Shown here: piece after piece, positions 56,815 through 64,000 of the stretch | How the letters are laid out: each line of letters opens with the position of its first letter | How positions within the stretch are numbered: position 1 is the stretch's first letter | Assembly: GCA_003254885.1 (NCBI GenBank) | Contig: QANT01005342.1 | Coordinates: forward strand, 1 to 64,000 | From: Purshia tridentata | Taxonomy: Eukaryota > Streptophyta > Magnoliopsida > Rosales > Rosaceae | Length of the DNA: 64,000 nt | Reading direction: 5' to 3' | Program-made: the position numbers and the translations under genes | The notes under the pieces: model-generated | The model's input: only the letters and a program-made list of their open reading frames with translations | Databases searched by the model: none | What the model was told of the DNA's origin: nothing

Positions 56815-57955
56815 ATATGAAAGACATGATATGGTCTATTGCACCTCTCCATGTAGAACTGCTTTGCTCAGAAGTTTTTTCACCTCTTGTGTTTGGGATT
56901 CTGAAGTTGTTTCTTTTCCCTTAATACTCAAATGGTATTGAACTCTGTAGTTGGAAGTTTAACCCTGTATCAGCGTAGAGACCGGGGAGTGAGAATGCTG
57001 ATCTTAAAATACATTTTTTATCTCATTAATTTTCTTTATGTACTCCTATTTTCTTTCTTGAAAGGAAGAGTTAGAACTTAGAAAGGAATATTTTAGTTGT
57101 TTTTAAATGTTTTGAGTTTGAGTGATATGGAAGAGAGGTCGGAAATATTGGAGTTGTTCTCTCTGTTAGCCATAACGGGGACCGCCAGAAACAGCTAATA
57201 TCAGCTAATGAAATCCGCAACTCCGTAACTACCAAGGGCTGTTTTATGTTCACGTCTTAACCATCTTTTAACCATTTACCGGTGCTGCTCATGGTGAGTG
57301 TGATGTGAAATGTATCTCGTTCAATACAGATCAATATTGGGTTGTGAATTATTTGGCTATTGAGCCAAGCTATTGTTTGATCATAAGTAAAATTTGAGGT
57401 AACAATGTATGTTCTATACATTAAACACATAAATACATGAAGATTGAGATGATGTGTTATGTTATGCGTGCAATAAATATTTAGTATAATCTAAAATGTG
57501 ACTAATTCTGGTGCCTCTAAAACTTTTCTTTTCGCATTTTGTGAGAGCGAGATAAATTTGTTTGAGGTGCCCAATGGGGTTTCCATAATTAAATTGGCTA
57601 GATGACTGTAAATAATATAAAAAACCAATCTACCACATAGAGGGGGAAAAAATATATGCAAGGTGGATAGAAACAGCCTCTTGTAAAAACAAATTGACCA
57701 ATTTAATTTCTTCACTTCCAATTATATTTTGCATTTAACACAGTCATGTGACATGTCCATAGCTATCATGTATTACATGCAATCACAACATACACAAAAG
57801 TCTACACTTTCATCTTATCTTATTTATACTTGATTTCACAAACCAAGTAAAAGATGAGGTTCAGATAACTCAATGCAATTTAACACGGTTCTAGATAGCA
57901 AAGCGCGCTTAATTATACACAGGGTATGCGCATCTCATGCCCAGGAAGCACAGTC
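56815..57955. other. Convergent 3' regions of the S1FA-like and CNR8-type genes
   Basis: The stretch holds the 3' untranslated regions of both neighbours and AT-rich DNA. Nothing else was recognised. Confidence 0.5.
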
Positions 57956-60086
57956 TCAAGCTCCACGGCCCATGGCCTGCTCCCCAGGGGGAATCATAAC
58001 CAAAACTGGTTGAGCATTGAAACCAGGATGAGGCAGCCTGCGACGGAGCTCACGACCTTCTTGGCAAAGAGCACATGGATGGCAGAAGATATGAGTTGCA
58101 AAATCACAGGTGGTCTCACACTGCTCCATTTGTAGCTCATCTTCCACAAAGCTTCCGCAGCACCCACATGACCTATTAAGTGCCTCGCAGCTACCCTGCT
58201 CATAAAAAATAAATAAAAAAACAAAAACAACAAAACCACACATTTAGAAGCTCTCCTCTTTCATTATTCCCCCTCAATATATATGTGCATGACAAGAAAA
58301 AGAGCCAAATGAAGCAAATCCTTGGCAAAGTTTCAATTCACCTCAACTTTGCCATAATTTTTACAGGGCAAGCTCTCTTGTATGAATATGTAAAACAAGG
58401 CCAAAATTCACTATGTAAAGCTTTGAGCCAGAAAGTACGGTGTGTTATGAATATATTCATTGGAAAGCCATACAACAGAAAGAGACCATAGAAAGGAAGC
58501 AAAATGTTAGAGACATATAAGCATAACCAAAATTTAACCTCTAAAGTAAAACAAAACCAAACCAGGAAATTTAGTTAACTGAATCAAAACCATATTAATT
58601 GAGGGGGAAAAATATGACTTGCCTCTAGGTTGAACCTGCGGCGGATAGCAGTACGACTAGGATATGAAAACCAGGGTGCAAGGCAGTTCCAACCGAAAAA
58701 GGTATTTCCAATTAGATACAGACCAGAGTAAGGCAAACAGTGATTAGCAAACGTCCCAGGAGCAGATCCAAGCCTCTCAACATTGCTTCCATACAAAACA
58801 CAAGGAGCCATACTTCCAAGAAGGCCTAACCAGAAGTCATCAGATTAGTATGAAAAAAGTTGATAACATGTAGGAATGACAACTGGAACAGCATATCTCT
58901 AAAGAAATATAATCTTATGATCCAGGAGCACTGATTATCAAGTATTAGTCAACAAGTTATCCAACTCTTTCATCCAGGTACACAATTTTCATATTTGCTC
59001 ATGAGCAAAAGATAAGAAATTCTGGACTAAAAGGTTTCGTCACATCACCACTTCACGTAAATGTATCTACTCGAACAAACTCAATGAACAAACAATTGCT
59101 TTTCTTTAATCACACTTTTTTACCCCTTAAATTTAGGGATCAGACGAATGTAAATTATGACATACTGCTAAGCCACAAACCTTAAATTTGAAGAGAAGTA
59201 TTTAAAGTGAGATCAAAGAGGATTATCACAGATTCAAATTTATCCCTTACAGAAAATTAAAAAACAAAACAGGCAAAGGCACATGATCAATTCCGAATCA
59301 TCCAAGACCTTGAATAAAATCGAAGGTTATTGCCTGTTTGGGATCCAATCAATTACGAATACCAAATTGTAGAATGGTACATCTAAAAAGACATTGTGGT
59401 CATTAGATTCACGCTGCTTCTTGGGCCAGTATGGTAATCAACAAGATGGATAATTATCTAGACCCCAGACAGTTTGCCAAATCCCATCTTTGAATAAGTG
59501 AGGAAAGGCATGGCTTAAACGCTACTGCATTCTGTTATATATAATAAAATTATATATTCAATCCAAACAATATTGCAATAGCAGATCATAGAGTAATCGA
59601 TTGGGATCCGGTCGAAATGCGAAGCATTGTTATCTAAAATACGAAGTAATGCCATTTCAATGCTATGATCGAGCCAACTTAGCCCCAATTTCCAATAACC
59701 AAATGCATTAGTCACCTAAAATCCAACAAATCAGAGCTAAACCTGAATTTAAAAAAAGAAAAGAAAAAAGACTTACAAACTTCAACATCGCTGCTACAGA
59801 ATTCATCATTGCGGCCAAGACAGGCAAGGATGCTGGAGTCCCACTGGTTCCGGCCCATGGGCTCACCCACCACGCTCCCGTGACCCAACGGCAGCCCATC
59901 GGCGGTCCACCCGCACCCATTACCGCACCCGTTCACCTGCTCCATCTGCTCCGGCGACTGAGTCTCCGGCGATTCCTTGGCTGGTTTCTCAGCATCCTTT
60001 TGAGGCTTCTCCTCCACCTGCTGCTGGTGCTTGCTCAGAAGAGGGTTCGATTCCTCGTGAACGTTGCTCTCCCTGTTGTTCGCCAT
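57956..60086 (-). CDS. CNR8: PLAC8-family protein, cell number regulator 8 type
   Basis: Three exons (59777-60086, 58623-58825 and 57956-58195) give 250 residues. The N-terminal third is charged and Pro/Glu-rich. The PLAC8 (Cys-rich, FW2.2-like) domain follows, with APCVLYGSNVERLGSAPGTF, ANHCLPYSGLYLIGN, WNCLAPWFSYPSRTAIRRRF and a Cys cluster NRSCGCCGSFVEDEL, then CDFATHIFCHPCALCQEGRE. The end RLPHPGFNAQPVLVMIPPGE is highly conserved in CNR8-like proteins. Family members are plasma-membrane proteins linked to organ size and metal transport, but the role of CNR8 is not established. The intron between the second and third exons has a GC donor (CTAGAG|gcaagt on the minus strand), required for the conserved NLEGSCEAL join. 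Exon 1 starts at the ATG at 60086, and the frame is open further upstream. Confidence 0.95.
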
Positions 60087-62039
60087 GGTTGATCGCAGAG
60101 AGAAATCAAAACCCTCAAAAATTGAATCGCAGAGTGAATGAAATTCAAAACCTAAAATTGGATCCAAAATTGAAAGAAGGGAAGGAGAGAGGGTAGAAAA
60201 CGAGGTTGAGAAGGATGTCTCGGTCTGGTCTGTCTCGGAGTCCTCGGTACCTACAAACCGTGTGAACCGCGTATTCATTAACGCCTTGCACGTCACTACC
60301 GCCAAAAATACTCTTTCACGGTTCTAATCTGCTGCGGCACGTACTAAACTCACCAATCAAGTCCCTATTTCCATTCTTGACACCTATACACTCTCCATGT
60401 GCCAAACAACTATTTGCGGACTGATTGAAAAATTTTCTAGTATGAGCGTAGCACCTAGTGCACGCTGATGTGGTGTTGTCACTGTATTTAAATTATAATG
60501 GAGTGTTACGATTATTAATTTGAGTAAATTCATAATACTATATTAGCATCTCATGAGATATTACAGTCAAACATACATAATTTCATATTTAATACTTAAT
60601 TAAAATAGTAATTTGACCTCATTATCTTTTTTTTGTATAAATTAAAGTTGTATTTGTTTCACAAAATTTAGAAAAAGAAATGAGTTTAATACAAATTAGG
60701 GTTGACTTGACTTTTTCAAAAAACTTACAATTCAAGGCATATATGATTTGGAATGGATCTTTCTTACAAGAAGATTGATTAAAAAGTTGGTCTTATGAAA
60801 GAAGTAGTTTAGAAATTAATTGGCATTTCCTCCAACAGTAAAGTTGCACATATAGTGAAAGCAAAGAGATGATTATATATAGCTCCACATTCAACTACTT
60901 TATTTATTATTAGTAGTTGCGGGCGATCAATGAATTTGCCAATTTGGTTGGTACTTTGTGTGATCAATGAATCCAGTTTACCAAACGTTCAAGAACGAGT
61001 TATGTTATGTAATTTATGGGTTTCGTACTTTTTTGGCCCTCAAATTTCCGACTCAACATAGAGGGTTGAGTGTCATGTAATATCTTGTATTAACTATGGC
61101 TCTCAATATTCAGGACCACTATGAATAGCCTAATGTATAGTCAATAGTGTTGGTGCTAGGAAATGGAGTTCAAGGCTAAGGGAGGGCATTTTCTCTACGT
61201 TTGAAGTGACCAAACTAGTTAATCTTAATTTACACTGAAAAGGACTTAGAAAACATGGAAGATGGTAATGGAAAGACTTAATTTAGAATATGCTTACTTT
61301 TGTAGAATAAGAAGTGACATAGAGAAAGGAGGTCATTAGTCATTAATATGTGGGGTTTGGACTTTGGAGTGTCCTAGTCCTATCCAATAAGTATGGCTTA
61401 AGGGTTAAGATGTCCTTTTTGGGCAACTGAACACTCATAATTAAAGATCGGTTAAATCATATTTGATAGCATAATGTCATTCTAATCTCCCAAATCATTG
61501 TTGGTGATGGCTTACCAAATCAATATTGATAAAAGATTCCCCTATATATGATTATGTCTATGATAATCATGAGACCCCTAAGTGACGACAATCGTATTAT
61601 ATTCTAGACCAATCATGTCATGGACCGCAATGACGAATCTATCAAGTGATAGGTGGCTGTTTGGGAGAAGAGAAAATGTGGAACTTAGGAGAAAGAAGCC
61701 GAACTAATTTGAAGAATTGCAAATTTGCAATAAATCATGGATGAGCCAATAAGTAACTTCCTCCCAGATACAGATGTGCTCCACTGCTCCTTCTCTTCAC
61801 CTTAGCCTAGCCTCTTTGAAACGCATTGCCTCCAAAATTTAAGGAACAAATTAACTATGAGTCATGGGGTCAAACTTTTACATCTAAGGGAAGAAATATG
61901 GGTTCATGGGGTCAATTGACCCTATTTGCTCCTTGTTAGATCCGCCCCTGATAGACCATGCAGTCATTCATTGTAACACAAGCTACAGTCTAGTCGGTCC
62001 AAAGTTAGATGGCTCAATATAGAGTAAAATTTTTATGTA

Positions 62040-62130
62040 ACAAGTATATGTATCTATTATATCTATTTCTCTCATTATGTGACTTATCACTAGATGAGAG
62101 AGATAAACACATTAGATATATACATATGTA
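62040..62130. repeat. Small imperfect hairpin
   Basis: The left arm (about 62040-62074, ending atctatttctctcat) pairs with the right arm (about 62094-62128, gatgagagagataaacacat) with several mismatches around a loop of 19 bases. It may be a tiny foldback element. Confidence 0.45.
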
Positions 62131-62578
62131 ATAGATAAGTTTTTTTTTCTCAACATTAGTCTCACTTCATTGTGAGAAAATATTCTATAAGACATACCAT
62201 ATGATATTTTGACCGATCTTTAAGCTTAGTCGACTACTAATCAACTTTGCAGTAATTATATTCGTGGCAAAACGTTATCGGTTCTTCAATTTGGTTGTAT
62301 AGGTATATATCTATTCTCAAAAGGCTTCCATATTACAAAGCTTCCCTTGGCTCTTTCTTGTCCAAGAGTTGCATGTTTGTCTAGTACTAGCTAGTGGATT
62401 AATTTTATATCCATCAAAGTCTAGGGTTAGGAACAAAAAGTGGTCTACATGTCGACCAATTCAAGTAGATTGAGCAAACTCGGAAGCATCAATTAATTTG
62501 GTCATTTTGGTTCCCCCGGTGGCCTCCAACTGTGCAATCATAGGTGTTTACATTGCAAGGCTCACAGCCACACTACAT

Positions 62579-62636
62579 GTGCACACATGCACACAGGCAC
62601 ACATGCACACAGGCACACATGCACACATGCACACAT
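62579..62636. repeat. Minisatellite with 10-bp and 20-bp periodicity
   Basis: The 10-mer gcacacatgc alternates with variants such as acacaggcac, giving about six units. It is a simple-sequence array without spacers. Confidence 0.8.
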
Positions 62637-63188
62637 CCACCAAATTAATTAATGTTCATTGAAGTGAACAGTGATAACTCATTAAAAAACAAATTGAGTT
62701 GGGTAATTTAATTCAATTACCCCTTTTAAAAAGCTTATTGATATTAAAATAGATTATTCAATTAAATTACCCAATTGAGTTCTCACTCAATGGTTACATA
62801 ATGAAGAGAAAGCTAGCTAGCTAGCAAAACCATGTTTCATACACTGAGGTTTGGTTCGATGAATGAATTTTCTGGAAATGTCATTTTACACTCATTTCAG
62901 AAAATCAAAATATGCCAATGCTGTTCATACTCAAATCTAATTCTGAAAACCAAAGAAACCTGAGCGTACTGAATAATATTAATCTCACATTTTGTAAAGT
63001 TTCAAAGTGGAATGCAGTAAATAGATGTGAAATGCAAAGAGCTAGACACCTGCTAAATATGGTTCTTGCAAGTTTTTAAATTGTGAAGGAGTATGATATA
63101 ATTTTGAATGGAAGATAGTCTGGATTCTTAGACCTAAAAATGTATATAACATTAATCATATTACAACTATAATATATTATTTCAAACA

Positions 63189-63192
<4 letters not shown>

Positions 63193-63220
<28 letters not shown>
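63193..63220. repeat. (TA)n microsatellite
   Basis: An alternating tract of about 28 bases. Short Ile-Tyr frames on the minus strand here are translations of it. Confidence 0.9.
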
Positions 63221-63226
<6 letters not shown>

Positions 63227-63438
63227 CTCACAACCCTCACTTGCACAAGGCGATGGGAAGATATATAAAACATATAACAAAATATTAAACATTGCTATAT
63301 TAATGCTATTCATCATACATGCATAATCCATCAATCTCAACAATATTATGTTCTTGATGGATATGTATAGTAAAAGAAACCAAATTGTGAAAACTTTAAC
63401 CAAAATTAATTAACATTCCCATAACTGCAAAAGAATCT

Positions 63439-63870
63439 TCATCCATGTATTTTCTTCGCCTGCAAAGGAGTTCATAATAAAAGTAAGAACATCTTATGTG
63501 TTTATTTCTCTCATCGCGTAATATAGTTATTTAAAAAAACAAACACAATGAATATATAAAAGAATTTTTACATTGAATGGCAAGTACCGTACCGCTATAT
63601 ATGAAGCCCTTCAATGCACCACCCATAAAAAATAGATATCATTTAAGCCTAATTTATATATAAATGTCCATGAGATTACAATTCCAAATAGATTTGTTAC
63701 CTTTCTTCCCACGTTAACACCCCTAAAGCTCTTAGAGATGGAAGTTTCTTTGTGAATCAAAGGCAGCTTCCCATGAGAGTGATTAGGTGGTGGAACTGCA
63801 GAGTGGGTCTCTGGACCTCTATAATCAATCTCATAAACCTCAGTATCCACCATATCAGATGACCCACCAA
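63439..63870 (-). CDS. Last two exons of an unidentified small protein, 5' part beyond the window
   Basis: Two exons join in frame: 63701-63870 (after a tttttag acceptor) and 63439-63459 (after a tttgcag acceptor), coding for 63 complete residues and a stop. The sequence includes VDTEVYEIDYRGPETHSAV, PPPNHSHGKLP and SFRGVNVGRK, then ends AKKIHG. It is hydrophilic and rich in Pro and His, with a Tyr and a run of prolines that recall precursors of secreted plant peptides. The splice sites are good and the phase closes. I do not recognise the family and cannot name a function. The first exon, which should carry the start and any signal peptide, lies to the right of 64000. Confidence 0.6.
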
Positions 63871-64000
63871 CTAAAAACACACACCAACACACAAAACAAT
63901 GAACTCAATTATGACCGTTCACTGCATAATTCATACCAAAACAAAAAATCTGCTTTTGGTAACCAAAGTCACCAAAACAAATTAATTAGACAGAGAATTA

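Larger units (their letters stand above)
60087..63438. other. Gene-poor region right of the CNR8-type gene
   Basis: After the CNR8 leader and promoter the region is AT-rich. It holds a small hairpin (about 62040-62130), a minisatellite (62579-62636), an inverted repeat around gggtaatttaattcaatta (about 62694-62784) and a TA microsatellite (63193-63220). No coding sequence or RNA gene is supported. Confidence 0.45.

Noticed and set aside
62579-62636. Regular repeats resembling a CRISPR array
   Set aside because: Units of 10-20 bp are adjacent with no unique spacers, and the setting is a plant nuclear genome. It is a minisatellite.
63182-63403. Open frames on the minus strand near the TA repeat
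   Set aside because: Their Tyr/Ile runs come from the microsatellite, and there are no splice or start signals that fit a gene.
1-64000. A biosynthetic or defence gene cluster
   Set aside because: The thirteen genes belong to unrelated families with their own spacers and orientations, and nothing suggests shared function beyond chance.

Overview
This window is nuclear DNA from a eudicot plant, most plausibly from the rose family. That reading rests on protein similarity recalled from memory plus intron-rich genes, AT-rich spacers, (CT)n runs in 5' leaders and many small inverted-repeat elements. No bacterial, organellar or viral backbone is present. Thirteen protein-coding genes can be supported. 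Eight are interrupted in their coding part, and I rebuilt their exons by hand from splice sites and reading phase; every rebuilt frame closes exactly on a stop codon. A ninth interrupted gene is seen only in part at the right edge.

Layout. 1-1.8 kb: splicing factor SF3b subunit PHF5A (+), with a leader intron. 2-7.9 kb: repeat-rich spacer holding two inverted relatives of one hAT-like family. 8.1-8.9 kb: DOG1-domain gene (+). 9.8-14.1 kb: peroxisomal short-chain acyl-CoA oxidase ACX4 (-), 13 coding exons. 15.7-24.7 kb: tomosyn/Lgl-type WD-repeat protein with an R-SNARE tail (+), 24 exons, two of whose introns are GC-AG. 25.5-26.8 kb: SelT-like protein (-). 28.9-30.9 kb: plastid omega-3 desaturase FAD7/8 (+). 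32.5-33.9 kb: TRM-type protein with a DUF4378 end (+). 35.1-36.0 kb: plant tandem CCCH zinc finger protein (-). 42.0-43.3 kb: GT-3-type trihelix factor (-). 48.5-50.7 kb: L-type lectin receptor kinase of clade VIII (+), with a tiny uORF. 53.6-54.6 kb: solo LTR with a perfect 5-bp target duplication. 55.0-56.8 kb: S1FA-like small protein (+). 58.0-60.1 kb: CNR8-type PLAC8 protein (-), also with a GC-AG intron. 63.4-63.9 kb: the last two exons of an unidentified small protein (-) running off the right edge.

The genes are a normal unlinked eukaryotic set. I see no operon, biosynthetic cluster or defence island. ACX4 and FAD7/8 both act on fatty acids, in different organelles, and nothing suggests co-regulation.

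The more interesting layer is the small-element record. There are three MULE-type foldback MITEs with 8-9 bp target duplications (two of one subfamily), one PIF/Harbinger MITE, the hAT-like pair and the solo LTR. There is also a recurrent scar type: six insertions of about 18-21 bp, each with an A or T run, flanked by 12-17 bp direct duplications. Three GC-AG introns occur among roughly 50 introns. I did not find a convincing new biological system. The micro-insertion scars are the closest to something under-described.
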